Assembly (NCBI RefSeq): GCF_004342265.1
Contig: NZ_SMCS01000002.1
Location: 372,001 to 436,000 of the forward strand
Length of the DNA stretch: 64,000 nucleotides
Direction of reading: 5' to 3'
Source of the DNA: Luteibacter rhizovicinus
Lineage (GTDB): Bacteria; Pseudomonadota; Gammaproteobacteria; Xanthomonadales; Rhodanobacteraceae
The position numbers and the translations under genes are program-made. The notes beneath the pieces were generated by a model that was given only the letters and a program-made list of their open reading frames with translations, did not search any database and had not been told where the DNA came from. Positions within the stretch are counted from its first letter, which is position 1, and every line of letters begins with the position of its first letter. This document shows positions 22,253 through 30,777 of the stretch, piece by piece.

Positions 22253-22453
22253 ATGCAAATCGTGCTCAACGGTAGCCCGCGCGACTGCGCGTCCGGCACC
22301 ACTATCGCCCTGCTCCTCGACCAGTCCGGTTATGCCGGCAAGCGTGTGGCCGTGGAAGTGAATCTCGATATCGTGCCGCGCAGCCAGCACGCCAGCCATG
22401 CGCTTGCCGACGGCGACCGCGTGGAAATCGTGCACGCCATGGGCGGCGGCTGA
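22253..22453 (+). CDS. thiS: Thiamine biosynthesis sulfur carrier ThiS
   Basis: This 66-residue ubiquitin-like protein ends in MGGG, carrying the C-terminal Gly-Gly that is adenylated and thiocarboxylated to carry sulfur for the thiazole ring. The start MQIVLNG and the segment VAVEVNLDIVPRSQH fit ThiS. It lies 30 bases before thiG, its direct partner. No TPP riboswitch is visible upstream. Confidence 0.93.
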   Translation: MQIVLNGSPRDCASGTTIALLLDQSGYAGKRVAVEVNLDIVPRSQHASHALADGDRVEIVHAMGGG

Positions 22454-22483
22454 GCGACCCGGCTTTTATCAGGACCGAACACC

Positions 22484-23284
22484 ATGACCCAGCTAACGCA
22501 GACCGGCGACGACACGCTCGTCATTGCGGGCAAGCACTTCCACTCCCGACTGCTTACGGGCACCGGCAAGTACAAGGATTTCGACGAAACCCGTCGTGCC
22601 ACGGATGCCGCGGGTGCGCAGATCGTCACGCTGGCGATCCGCCGCGTGAATATCGGTCAGGACGCCAGCCAGCCGAACCTGCTGGATGCGCTGCCGCCCG
22701 ATCGCTTTACGCTGCTGCCCAATACGGCCGGCTGCTATACGGCCGATGACGCCGTGCGCACCTGCCGTCTGGCGCGCGAACTGCTCGATGGACATTCGCT
22801 GGTGAAACTCGAAGTGCTGGGCGACCAGCGCACGCTGTATCCGGACGTGGTCCAGACGCTGGCGGCGGCCGAGAAACTCGTCGCCGACGGTTTCGACGTG
22901 ATGGTCTATACGTCGGACGACCCGATCCTGGCGCGCCGTCTCGAAGAGATCGGCTGCGTGGCGATCATGCCGCTGGCCGCACCGATCGGTTCGGGCCTGG
23001 GCATCCAGAATCGCTACAACCTGCTGGAAATTATCGAGAACGCCAAGGTGCCGGTGATTGTCGACGCGGGTGTCGGCACGGCGTCCGACGCTGCGATCGC
23101 CATGGAACTCGGTTGCGACGGCGTACTGATGAATACCGCCATCGCCGGCGCGAAAAATCCGGTGTTGATGGCCCATGCGATGAAGCTCGCCGTGGAAGCC
23201 GGCCGCGCCGCGTTCCGCGCGGGTCGCATTCCGCGCAAGCGTTTTGCATCGGCGTCCAGTCCTATCGACGGTCTGGTGGGTTGA
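22484..23284 (+). CDS. thiG: Thiazole synthase ThiG
   Basis: The 266-residue enzyme builds the thiamine thiazole phosphate from deoxyxylulose phosphate, dehydroglycine and ThiS thiocarboxylate. Family motifs include [10 protein letters not shown] (21-30), [21 protein letters not shown] (split about 79-99), the Schiff-base lysine K108 in VKLEVLGD, and the phosphate-binding [12 protein letters not shown] and DGVLMNTAI segments. Length and start are standard. thiS directly precedes it, and trmB follows after 9 bases, as in many Xanthomonadales. Confidence 0.97.
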   Translation: MTQLTQTGDDTLVIAGKHFHSRLLTGTGKYKDFDETRRATDAAGAQIVTLAIRRVNIGQDASQPNLLDALPPDRFTLLPNTAGCYTADDAVRTCRLARELLDGHSLVKLEVLGDQRTLYPDVVQTLAAAEKLVADGFDVMVYTSDDPILARRLEEIGCVAIMPLAAPIGSGLGIQNRYNLLEIIENAKVPVIVDAGVGTASDAAIAMELGCDGVLMNTAIAGAKNPVLMAHAMKLAVEAGRAAFRAGRIPRKRFASASSPIDGLVG

Positions 23285-23293
23285 GTTAACGCC

Positions 23294-24013
23294 ATGCAGC
23301 ACGACGACGAAACACCGGAAACCACGCCTTATCTGCGCCGCATCCGCAGCTTCGTGCTGCGCGAAGGCCGCATGACGCCCGCGCAGCAGCGTGCCTTCGA
23401 CGACCATTGGACGCGCTTCGGCCTGGACTATGCGGCCCAGCCGCGCGATCTCGATGCCACATTCGGCCGCTCCGCACCCCGCGTGCTGGAAATCGGCTTC
23501 GGCAACGGCGAGGCGCTGGCCTGGGCCAGCGAGCACGATCTGGAACGCGACTACGTCGGCGTGGAAGTGCATAGCCCCGGCGTCGGGCGCGTGATGAATG
23601 CGCTGGCCGAACGCGATGCGGCCAACGTTCGCGTTTATAAGCACGACGCGGTCGAAGTGCTGGAAAACGAAATCGCACCGGGCGCACTGTCCGAAGTGCG
23701 CATCTGGTTCCCCGATCCCTGGCACAAGAAAAAGCACAACAAGCGCCGCCTCGTGCAGCCAGCCTTCGTCGAATTGCTGGCGTCCCGCATGGCTCCCGGC
23801 GGCCTGCTGCATCTGGCGACCGACTGGGAGGCTTACGCCGAACACATGCGCGAGGTCATGGAAGCCGCGCCGGGCTGGCGCAATCGCGTCGGCCCCGGAC
23901 TTTCGGCGGACAAGCCGGCATGGCGTATCGAAACGCACTTCGAGCGTCGCGGTACCCGCCTCGGTCACGGCGTCTGGGATTTCCTTTACGAGCGGACGAC
24001 GACGGCGCCTTGA
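23294..24013 (+). CDS. trmB: tRNA (guanine-N7)-methyltransferase TrmB
   Basis: This 239-residue SAM-dependent enzyme methylates G46 in the variable loop of several tRNAs. SAM motif [13 protein letters not shown] lies at about 68-79, followed by the acidic [12 protein letters not shown] and the family signature [16 protein letters not shown] (about 138-153). Length is normal. It begins 9 bases after thiG and is probably co-transcribed. Confidence 0.97.
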   Translation: MQHDDETPETTPYLRRIRSFVLREGRMTPAQQRAFDDHWTRFGLDYAAQPRDLDATFGRSAPRVLEIGFGNGEALAWASEHDLERDYVGVEVHSPGVGRVMNALAERDAANVRVYKHDAVEVLENEIAPGALSEVRIWFPDPWHKKKHNKRRLVQPAFVELLASRMAPGGLLHLATDWEAYAEHMREVMEAAPGWRNRVGPGLSADKPAWRIETHFERRGTRLGHGVWDFLYERTTTAP

Positions 24014-24062
24014 CCCGGCTTCGGGCATAACGCGGGGCTATCCCCCGCGGAGCCCCGAGTCC

Positions 24063-25796
24063 ATGTCCATCGAAAGTCTGGCCGACCTTATCGCCGAAAC
24101 GTTGCAGGAAGCCGGTGTCCGCCGCATCTACGGCATCGTCGGCGACAGCCTCAACGCCATTACCGAATCGCTGCGCGAGCGCGGCCGGATCGACTGGGTG
24201 CACGTGCGCCACGAGGAAGTCGCGGCCTTCGCGGCGGGCGGCGAGGCACAGCTGACCGGCGAACTCACCGTCTGCGCCGGCAGTTGCGGCCCCGGCAATC
24301 TCCACCTGATCAATGGCCTGTTCGACTGCCATCGCACGCGCGTCCCCGTGCTGGCCATCGCCGCGCATATTCCCAGTGCGGAAATCGGTAGCGGCTATTT
24401 TCAGGAAACCCACCCCACCGATCTGTTCCGCGAATGCAGTGTCTACTGCGAAATGGTCTCCGACCCCGCGCAGATGCCACAGGTTTTCGACTCGGCTATC
24501 CGCGCCGCGATCGGGCTGAACGGCGTGGCGGTGGTCGTGATTCCGGGCGACGTAGCGATGAAGAAATCGCCGGTAAAGCGAACCACACCGCTGGCCGGCC
24601 TGATCCCGCCGGTGCCGCGCATCGTACCGGCCGAGAAAGAACTCGACGCACTGGCCGCGTTGCTCAATGCCGGCAAGCGCGTCACCCTGCTATGCGGTCG
24701 CGGGTGCGCGGGTGCGCATGACGAACTGATGGCGTTGGCCGGCGCGCTCAAGTCGCCGATCGTCCACGCACTGGGCGGCAAGGAATACATCGAATACGAC
24801 AATCCCTTCGACGTCGGCATGACCGGCCTGATCGGCTTCAGTTCCGGCTATTACGCGATGGAAGACTGCGACACGCTGCTGATGCTGGGCACCGACTTTC
24901 CCTACCGCCAGTTCTATCCGGAAGACGCGACAATCGCCCAGGTGGACCTGCGGCCCGCCAATATCGGCCGTCGCTGCCGGGTGGATCTCGGGGTGGTGGG
25001 CGACGTAAAGGCCACGCTACAAACCCTCTTGCCGCGGATCGAAGAGAAGCGAGTCAGCGGTCATCTGGATCGCTGCCTCGCCCACTACCAGCGCAGCCGC
25101 AAGGACCTGGACGACCTCGCCGCCATCGAGCCGGGGCACGACCTGATCCATCCGCAACAGGTCACGCGGCTGGTCAGCGAATTGGCCGAGGACGATACCG
25201 TGTTCACCTGCGATGTCGGCACGCCCACGGTATGGGCGGCTCGCTATCTGCGCATGAACGGTCGTCGCCGCCTGCTGGGTTCCTTCGTGCACGGTTCCAT
25301 GGCCAACGCCCTGCCCCAGGCCATCGGTGCGCAGTCCGCGTTTCCCGGACGGCAGGTGGTCTCGCTGTCGGGCGACGGCGGTTTCACGATGCTGATGGGC
25401 GACCTCATTACGCTTACCCAGCAGCGGCTGCCGGTGAAGGTCATCGTGCTCAACAATGGCACGCTGGGCTTCGTCGAAATGGAAATGAAGACCGCGGGCC
25501 TGCTGGAAACTGGCGTCCAGCTCGACAACCCCGATTTCGCCGCCATGGCGAATGCGATGGGTATCCACGGCCGCCGAGTAACCCGTGCCAGCGACCTGCC
25601 CTCGGCCATCGCCGAGGTGCTTGCGCACGAGGGGCCAGCGCTACTCGATGTGGTGAGCAATCGCCAGGAACTGTCGATGCCGCCGAAGATCAGCGCCGCG
25701 CAGGTGAAGGGTTTCAGCCTCTATGCGCTGAAGGCGGTGATGAGCGGACGAGGCGATTCGATCGTGGATCTGGCGTTGAGCAATCTGAGCCGCTAA
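24063..25796 (+). CDS. poxB: Thiamine-diphosphate-dependent pyruvate oxidase/dehydrogenase, PoxB-like
   Basis: The ATG at 24063 gives 577 residues, close to E. coli PoxB (572). In order it has the N-terminal PYR domain with VRHEEVAAFAAGGEA (catalytic Glu), a central FAD/Rossmann-type domain and a C-terminal PP domain. The PP domain carries the ThDP motif GDGGFTMLMGDLITL and VIVLNN (about 437-465). The family oxidises pyruvate to acetate and CO2 and passes electrons to ubiquinone at the membrane. The frame is open far upstream through trmB, but only this start follows a spacer and fits the family. Confidence 0.85.
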   Translation: MSIESLADLIAETLQEAGVRRIYGIVGDSLNAITESLRERGRIDWVHVRHEEVAAFAAGGEAQLTGELTVCAGSCGPGNLHLINGLFDCHRTRVPVLAIAAHIPSAEIGSGYFQETHPTDLFRECSVYCEMVSDPAQMPQVFDSAIRAAIGLNGVAVVVIPGDVAMKKSPVKRTTPLAGLIPPVPRIVPAEKELDALAALLNAGKRVTLLCGRGCAGAHDELMALAGALKSPIVHALGGKEYIEYDNPFDVGMTGLIGFSSGYYAMEDCDTLLMLGTDFPYRQFYPEDATIAQVDLRPANIGRRCRVDLGVVGDVKATLQTLLPRIEEKRVSGHLDRCLAHYQRSRKDLDDLAAIEPGHDLIHPQQVTRLVSELAEDDTVFTCDVGTPTVWAARYLRMNGRRRLLGSFVHGSMANALPQAIGAQSAFPGRQVVSLSGDGGFTMLMGDLITLTQQRLPVKVIVLNNGTLGFVEMEMKTAGLLETGVQLDNPDFAAMANAMGIHGRRVTRASDLPSAIAEVLAHEGPALLDVVSNRQELSMPPKISAAQVKGFSLYALKAVMSGRGDSIVDLALSNLSR

Positions 25797-25806
25797 GCCG
25801 GCTCTC

Positions 25807-25831
25807 GCGCCGCTCCCACAGAGAGCGGCGC
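25807..25831 (+). terminator. GC hairpin after poxB, half of a REP-like element
   Basis: GCGCCGCTC and GAGCGGCGC form a 9-bp stem with a 7-base loop, 11 bases past the poxB stop. There is no T-run. The CGCTCCCACA inside resembles the REP-like arm seen at 27986-28017. Nothing else is seen up to 26007. Confidence 0.45.
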
Positions 25832-26007
25832 AGCCGCAGGCCTGATGGCGGGAGAAGGCCGCGCATAGAACGACACCCATTCAGCCCCCGCGCAACTTCG
25901 CATCTCATGCGCAGCGTATACTCCGAACGCATAACCCGCTGCCCTGGCCACACGATGCCGACAGCTCTACGTACGCGCAACACCGACCGGACCAGGAACG
26001 CCGGCTT

Positions 26008-27849
26008 GTGGCTCTGACTCTCACTCCCGAAATGATCCTCGTGCTTGGCCTGGTGGGCTTCACCATGGTCATGCTCGTGCTGGAGTGGATTCGCGCGGAC
26101 ATGGTCGCGCTGCTGGTGGTCGTGACCATCGGCCTTACCGGCCTGATTCCCGGCGACCAGGTGTTCAACGGCTTCGCCGGTAACGCGGTTATCGCCATCA
26201 TCGCGATCATGATCATGGGCGCGGGCCTCGACCGGGCCGGTGTCCTGAACCTCACGGCCGCCTTCGTCATGCGCATGGCTCGCGGCGTCGAATCGCGCCT
26301 GGGCGTGGTGGTCAACAGCGTCACCAGCCTGTTCAGCGCCGTGATCCCGAGCCAGGCGCTGGCGGCGCTGATGATTCCCGTTACCAGCCGTCTTTCGGCG
26401 CGAACGGGCGTGCCGCTGTCGCGACTGCTGCTGCCGATGTCCTTCTGCATCCTGACGGCGACGAACACGACGCTGATCGCGAACTCGCCGCTGATCGTAC
26501 TGAACGACCTCATCGCCAGCGCCAACAGCAACCTGCCCCCGGGTGCGCACACCATTCCGAAATTCGGTCTGTTCAGCGTCACGCCCGTGGGTCTGGTGCT
26601 GGCCGTGACCGGCGTGCTGTTCTTCTATGCATTCACCCGCAAGCTGCTACCCGAGCGCGAGGACGACCGCCTGAAGGTCACGCCGGGTCGTACGGAAAGC
26701 TACTTCGCGGACACCTATGGCATCGTCGGCGAAACGGCCGAGCTGACCGTAACCGCCGAAAGCCCGCTGGTCGGCATGAGCATCGGCGAGGTCGAACAGC
26801 TGCACGGCGCGCCGCTGATCCTCGCGATCAAGAACGGCAACGAATCCCGAGTGGCCCCGCCGTCCGACCAGATGATCTGGGTCGGTACCGTGCTCGGTGT
26901 GCTGGCTCCGAAAGAGGCCATCGGCGTTTTCGCGAACAACCAGCTGTGCCGCGTATCCACCCGCATGCGCCAGCTGGGCGAGCAGTTCAATACGACGCAG
27001 GCCGGTATTTCCGAAGCCGTCATTCCGCCTAGCTCGCGCTTCATCAAGCAGACCGTGGGCGAACTCCGCCTGCGCAAACGCTTCGGTATTTCCGTGCTGG
27101 CGGTGAACCGCGGCGATGAAGTGTTTCGCGAGGACGTGCGCGCCGTGGCGTTGCGCGCCGGCGATACCCTGGTCCTGCACAGCAAATGGCGCGACCTGAT
27201 GCTTGCGCAGGAAGACCGCGACATCGTGGTGGTGACCGACGTACCGAAGGACGAAGCGCGCCCCGGCAAAATCTGGCAGGCGGTGGGTTTCTTCGTGCTG
27301 GCCAAGTGCCTCGCGCTGTTCACGCACCTGGACCTGTCGGTGGCGATGATGACGGGCGCGGTGGGCATGCTGCTGACCGGCGTGCTGAACATGGACGAGG
27401 CTTATAAGGCCATCAACTGGAAGACCATCTTCGTCACGGCATGCCTGATTCCGTTGGGCTGGTCGATGGATTCCACCGGCACGGCCTCGTGGATCGCCCA
27501 GGAAGTGCTGCAGATACTCGGCGGCGCGCCGCAATGGACGCTGCAGTTGTCCATCGCCGTACTGACGCTGCTGTTCTCGCAGGTGATGTCGAACGTGGGC
27601 GCGACGGTGATGATGGTGCCCATCGCCATCAGCGTGGCGGTCAGTACCGGCGGCAATCCATCGGCGTATGCGTTGATCGTCGCCGTATCGTCGTCGAACA
27701 CGTTCCTGCTGTCGTCGGGCCACCCGGCACTGATGATGGTCGCGGGTCCCGGCGGTTACCGTTCGAAGGACTTCCTGCGGGTCGGCATTCCGCTGACCAT
27801 TCTGGTTCTGACGCTGACGTTGGTCACCATCAATTACATGTATCGCTGA
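26008..27849 (+). CDS. SLC13/DASS-type transporter with two TrkA-C (RCK_C) domains
   Basis: This 613-residue membrane protein has an N-terminal block of about six helices (10-215). Two soluble TrkA-C domains follow, at about 235-320 (LVGMSIGEVEQLHG) and 325-405 (TVGELRLRKRFGISVLAVNRGDE, split). A C-terminal block of helices (about 425-612) ends the protein. TNTTLIANSPLI and SNVGATVMMVPIAI correspond to the substrate/sodium signature loops of divalent anion:sodium symporters. The likely role is uptake of sulfate, phosphate or a dicarboxylate; which one is not visible. The start is a GTG at 26008 or an ATG at 26029. Confidence 0.85.
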   Translation: MALTLTPEMILVLGLVGFTMVMLVLEWIRADMVALLVVVTIGLTGLIPGDQVFNGFAGNAVIAIIAIMIMGAGLDRAGVLNLTAAFVMRMARGVESRLGVVVNSVTSLFSAVIPSQALAALMIPVTSRLSARTGVPLSRLLLPMSFCILTATNTTLIANSPLIVLNDLIASANSNLPPGAHTIPKFGLFSVTPVGLVLAVTGVLFFYAFTRKLLPEREDDRLKVTPGRTESYFADTYGIVGETAELTVTAESPLVGMSIGEVEQLHGAPLILAIKNGNESRVAPPSDQMIWVGTVLGVLAPKEAIGVFANNQLCRVSTRMRQLGEQFNTTQAGISEAVIPPSSRFIKQTVGELRLRKRFGISVLAVNRGDEVFREDVRAVALRAGDTLVLHSKWRDLMLAQEDRDIVVVTDVPKDEARPGKIWQAVGFFVLAKCLALFTHLDLSVAMMTGAVGMLLTGVLNMDEAYKAINWKTIFVTACLIPLGWSMDSTGTASWIAQEVLQILGGAPQWTLQLSIAVLTLLFSQVMSNVGATVMMVPIAISVAVSTGGNPSAYALIVAVSSSNTFLLSSGHPALMMVAGPGGYRSKDFLRVGIPLTILVLTLTLVTINYMYR

Positions 27850-27880
27850 GCGCCGGCCCAGCCGTGCTTTTTGCTTTTCT

Positions 27881-28017
27881 GTGGGAGCGCGCCCGCGCGC
27901 GAAAGCCAACGGAGAGATGACGCGGTGGATGGCATCCGCAGCCAGACGATCAGGCTCACGGATATGAGCGTCAGGCTTCCTCGCCCCGTTGGCTTTCGCG
28001 CGCAGGCGCGCTCCCAC
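27881..28017. repeat. Pair of inverted REP-like elements
   Basis: The 32-base arm at 27881-27912 (starting GTGGGAGCGCGC, ending GCCAACGG) is repeated inverted at 27986-28017 with one internal difference. Each arm also contains GC palindromes. This resembles the GTGGGAGCGCGC repeats spread through many Pseudomonas and Xanthomonadales genomes. It sits between the convergent transporter and Rieske genes. Confidence 0.8.
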
Positions 28018-28047
28018 CAAGTTCCCACAAAGACAGGCGTGGCCGGC

Positions 28048-28389
28048 TTACGGCAGCACAACCTGTCCATCCGCCACAGCCACCGGGACCGACCGCAAAC
28101 GATCGCCGCGACACGGGCCCGCCGTGCATTCGCCGGTCGCGGCCGCGAAACTCGCGCCATGCGCCGCGCAAACCAGCACGCCGTCCTTCACCAGGAACTT
28201 GCCCGGCGCCCAGTCCAGACGACGCCCGGCATGGGGGCAGATATTGAGATAAGCGCGTGCTTCCGTGTCCCGGCGCCAGACCACCAGCGACTCGTCTTCG
28301 CCATTCACGACGGCGTTGACCTCGATGGCCTCGCCGTCCGGAATGTCGTCGAGGCGGCACAACACGGTGGCCGGGGATGAAATGGCCAT
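28048..28389 (-). CDS. Small Rieske [2Fe-2S] ferredoxin-like protein
   Basis: The ATG at 28389 is chosen for AGGAG ten bases upstream and gives 113 residues. The cluster ligands are Cys51 and His53 (CPHAG) and Cys74 and His77 (CAAHGASF), the standard Rieske pattern. The size matches stand-alone ferredoxins of the NirD/biphenyl-ferredoxin type that pass electrons to an oxygenase or reductase. No partner enzyme is nearby, so the role is open. Confidence 0.9.
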   Translation of the reverse strand: MAISSPATVLCRLDDIPDGEAIEVNAVVNGEDESLVVWRRDTEARAYLNICPHAGRRLDWAPGKFLVKDGVLVCAAHGASFAAATGECTAGPCRGDRLRSVPVAVADGQVVLP

Positions 28390-28469
28390 GGGCACTTGTC
28401 TCCTGAAGGATTTGGCCCCAAGGTTAGAGGCCTGCATGCATGTCATTGTGCCATACGGATTTTTAACCA

Positions 28470-28757
28470 ATGAGCTTCACGTTTCCGCCTCCCCGCCGCT
28501 CCCGCAATCCGCTCGTCCGCGTGTTCTCGCTGCTGGCGGGACTGGCCGTGCTGGGGGTTCTGCTGGTGTTCGGCGTAGTGGTTCTGGGTGTACTCGCGGT
28601 CGGCGGCATCGTCTTCTTCGGCTGGCGCCAGTGGAAACTGGCTCGTGCCCGCGCGACCGGCGCGGCCCCTGCCGCCCAGGCCCGCGCCAAGCACGATCCC
28701 AATGTGCTGGAAGGCGAATTCGTGGTGATCAACCAGAATCGCCACGCGCATCATTAA
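28470..28757 (+). CDS. Small membrane protein of unknown function
   Basis: The 95-residue protein has a Pro/Arg-rich N-terminus, a long hydrophobic stretch (about 15-51) that could form two helices, a charged linker, and the tail DPNVLEGEFVVINQNRHAHH. The EGEFVVI ending is seen in small xanthomonad membrane proteins, but I cannot name a family. It is divergent from the Rieske gene with 80 bases between them. The ribosome site is weak. Confidence 0.6.
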   Translation: MSFTFPPPRRSRNPLVRVFSLLAGLAVLGVLLVFGVVVLGVLAVGGIVFFGWRQWKLARARATGAAPAAQARAKHDPNVLEGEFVVINQNRHAHH

Positions 28758-28820
28758 TGCGCAAGATGCGGATGGTATGGGGCGTCGCCTCCTCCTAAGC
28801 TGGTCTTCTTCGGGAGACCT

Positions 28821-29702
28821 ATGATGAATTCATCGACAGCTATCGCCTCATCGTCCACGTCCGATGCCCTCGAACGGGTACGCATCGAACTGGAACAGTC
28901 CGAAACAGCGCCGAACCTCGCCGATCTGGCGCGTATCGCGAACCTGAGCCCCACCCATCTCCAGCGCGCCTTCCGGCGTCGCTATGGCGTCAGCCCCGCC
29001 GAGTACGCCCGCGTCCGGCGCTTCGGCCAGTTTCGCAGCGCCCTGCGCGACGGCGCCGCGGTTACCGATGCCGTTTACGAAGCCGGTTTTGGCTCCGGCA
29101 GCCGGGTCTACGAGCAGAGCAACCGCCTCCTCGGCATGACTCCGGCGAGTTATCGCTCCGGCGGCGCGGGCGCGAGTATTCGCTACACGACCACCGACAC
29201 CCCGCTGGGTGCGCTGTTGGTAGCGACCACCGAACGCGGCATCTGCGCCGTAACGCTCGGCGACGACGACGCGACGCTGGAAAAAAGGCTGGCGGACGAA
29301 TTCCCGCTTGCGGCGCGCGAACGTGTCGATAACGGGCGGGAAGAATGGCTGGATGCCGTTATCGCCCGCGTGGCGAACGAACTGGGCTGGAGCGACCGGA
29401 AGCCGCCCGAACTGCCGCCGCTCGATATCGCGGCTACCGCCTTCCAGTGGCGCGTATGGGATGCGCTCACCCGCATTCCCCACGGCGAAACGATGAGTTA
29501 CGGAAAACTCGCCGCGCAACTCGGCACACCGAAGGCGGCGCGAGCCGTCGGGCGTGCCTGCGGAAGCAATCGGCTGGCGTTGATCGTGCCCTGCCACCGT
29601 ATCGTTCGCGAAGACGGGACGCTCGGCGGCTGGCGCTGGGGCGTGGAGCGCAAGGACCGGTTGCTGGCCGCCGAGCGTGCCATGAACGTCGCTCAACGCT
29701 GA
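28821..29702 (+). CDS. Ada-like AraC HTH and O6-methylguanine-DNA methyltransferase fusion
   Basis: This 293-residue protein has an AraC-type HTH (about 15-115, ending GMTPASYRSGG), the RNaseH-like methyltransferase N-part (about 120-195) and the alkyl-acceptor domain with Cys258 in PCHRIV. It repairs O6-methylguanine by suicidal transfer to Cys258. The Cys-rich, zinc-binding N-terminal Ada domain that senses phosphotriester damage in E. coli Ada is absent, so the usual activation of the ada regulon cannot occur the same way. GGGAG lies just before the tandem ATG. Confidence 0.92.
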   Translation: MMNSSTAIASSSTSDALERVRIELEQSETAPNLADLARIANLSPTHLQRAFRRRYGVSPAEYARVRRFGQFRSALRDGAAVTDAVYEAGFGSGSRVYEQSNRLLGMTPASYRSGGAGASIRYTTTDTPLGALLVATTERGICAVTLGDDDATLEKRLADEFPLAARERVDNGREEWLDAVIARVANELGWSDRKPPELPPLDIAATAFQWRVWDALTRIPHGETMSYGKLAAQLGTPKAARAVGRACGSNRLALIVPCHRIVREDGTLGGWRWGVERKDRLLAAERAMNVAQR

Positions 29703-29787
29703 CCACGAAACGTTTCGCTACCGCCGCGCCACGCGCGGCGATATCGTCTCGGGTCCGCGTCTCCGGCGCGGCCCACGGACACTCCCC

Positions 29788-30708
29788 ATGAACGACTCTG
29801 CCTGTACCACCGAGACTGTCACCACGCCCAGCCTTGCCGATCCCCGCTGGATGGTGCCGCTCGCGCTTTTTGCGCTGTATGTCATTTGGGGTTCCACCTA
29901 TCTGGCCATCCGCTACGCGCTGGCAAGCTATCCGCCATTCCTGCTCGCGGGCGTGCGTTTCACCGTCGCCGGCCTGCTGTTGTTCGCGGTGCTGCGCCTG
30001 CGCGGCGCGCCGTTGCCCACCGCGCGGCAATGGCGCAATGCCGCCGTTACCGGCGTCCTGCTGCTCGGCTTCGGTAACGGCCTGGTCTGCTTCGCGGAGC
30101 AGTCGGTGAGTTCCGGCATCGCCGCCGTGGCGGTGGCCAGCATGCCGCTGTTCGCCGCCATCTTCGCCGGCATGTACGGCGACTGGCCCAATCGCGGCGA
30201 AACCGTCGGGCTGCTGCTGGGTTTCGTGGGTGTCGTCGTGCTGAATCTGGGCACCGGCCTGTCCGGTTCGCGACTCGGCGCGCTGGCGCTCATCTGTGCC
30301 GCCACGGCCTGGGCCTTCGGGTCGGTGTGGAGCAAGCGGCAGGACATGCCCAAGGGTCCGATGAACGTCGCGGCGCAAATGCTCTGCGCCAGCGTCGCGC
30401 TGATCCTAGTGGCCCTGCTGCGCGGCGAGCGCCTGCCTGCCCATCCCCTGCCCAGCGCCACGTTCGCCGTCGCTTACCTGGTGGTATTCGGTTCGATCGT
30501 CGCGTTCAGCGCGTATCTGTATGTGCTGAAAACGGTGCGTCCGGCGCTGGCGACCAGCTACGCCTATGTGAATCCCCCCGTCGCGGTGCTCTTCGGCGTG
30601 GCGTTCGCGGGCGAGCATGTCGGCCCGTTCGACATCGCCGGCATGGCGATCATCCTGGTCGGCGTGGGCATCATCACGCTGATGCGGCAGCGGGCCGCCG
30701 CACGCTGA
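29788..30708 (+). CDS. EamA/DMT-family exporter, YedA-like
   Basis: The 306-residue protein has ten predicted membrane helices in two EamA repeats (about 20-150 and 165-300). Markers include ALYVIWGSTYLAIRYAL near the start and a second-repeat ending VAFAGEHVGPFDIAGMAIILVGV. The family exports metabolites or drugs; E. coli YedA is uncharacterised in detail. It is preceded by the Ada-like gene and followed after 69 bases by atoE on the same strand, with no evident functional link. Confidence 0.88.
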   Translation: MNDSACTTETVTTPSLADPRWMVPLALFALYVIWGSTYLAIRYALASYPPFLLAGVRFTVAGLLLFAVLRLRGAPLPTARQWRNAAVTGVLLLGFGNGLVCFAEQSVSSGIAAVAVASMPLFAAIFAGMYGDWPNRGETVGLLLGFVGVVVLNLGTGLSGSRLGALALICAATAWAFGSVWSKRQDMPKGPMNVAAQMLCASVALILVALLRGERLPAHPLPSATFAVAYLVVFGSIVAFSAYLYVLKTVRPALATSYAYVNPPVAVLFGVAFAGEHVGPFDIAGMAIILVGVGIITLMRQRAAAR

Positions 30709-30777
30709 TTCGACCATCGGCCAGTTGCCCGTAGCGTCCGCTGCTTCCACCATGGGTGCGAATCAGGAGACGCTACG

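Noticed and set aside
23598..24062. N-terminal extension of the PoxB-like enzyme through trmB
   Set aside because: It would run in another frame through the TrmB coding region; PoxB length and motifs fit the ATG at 24063.
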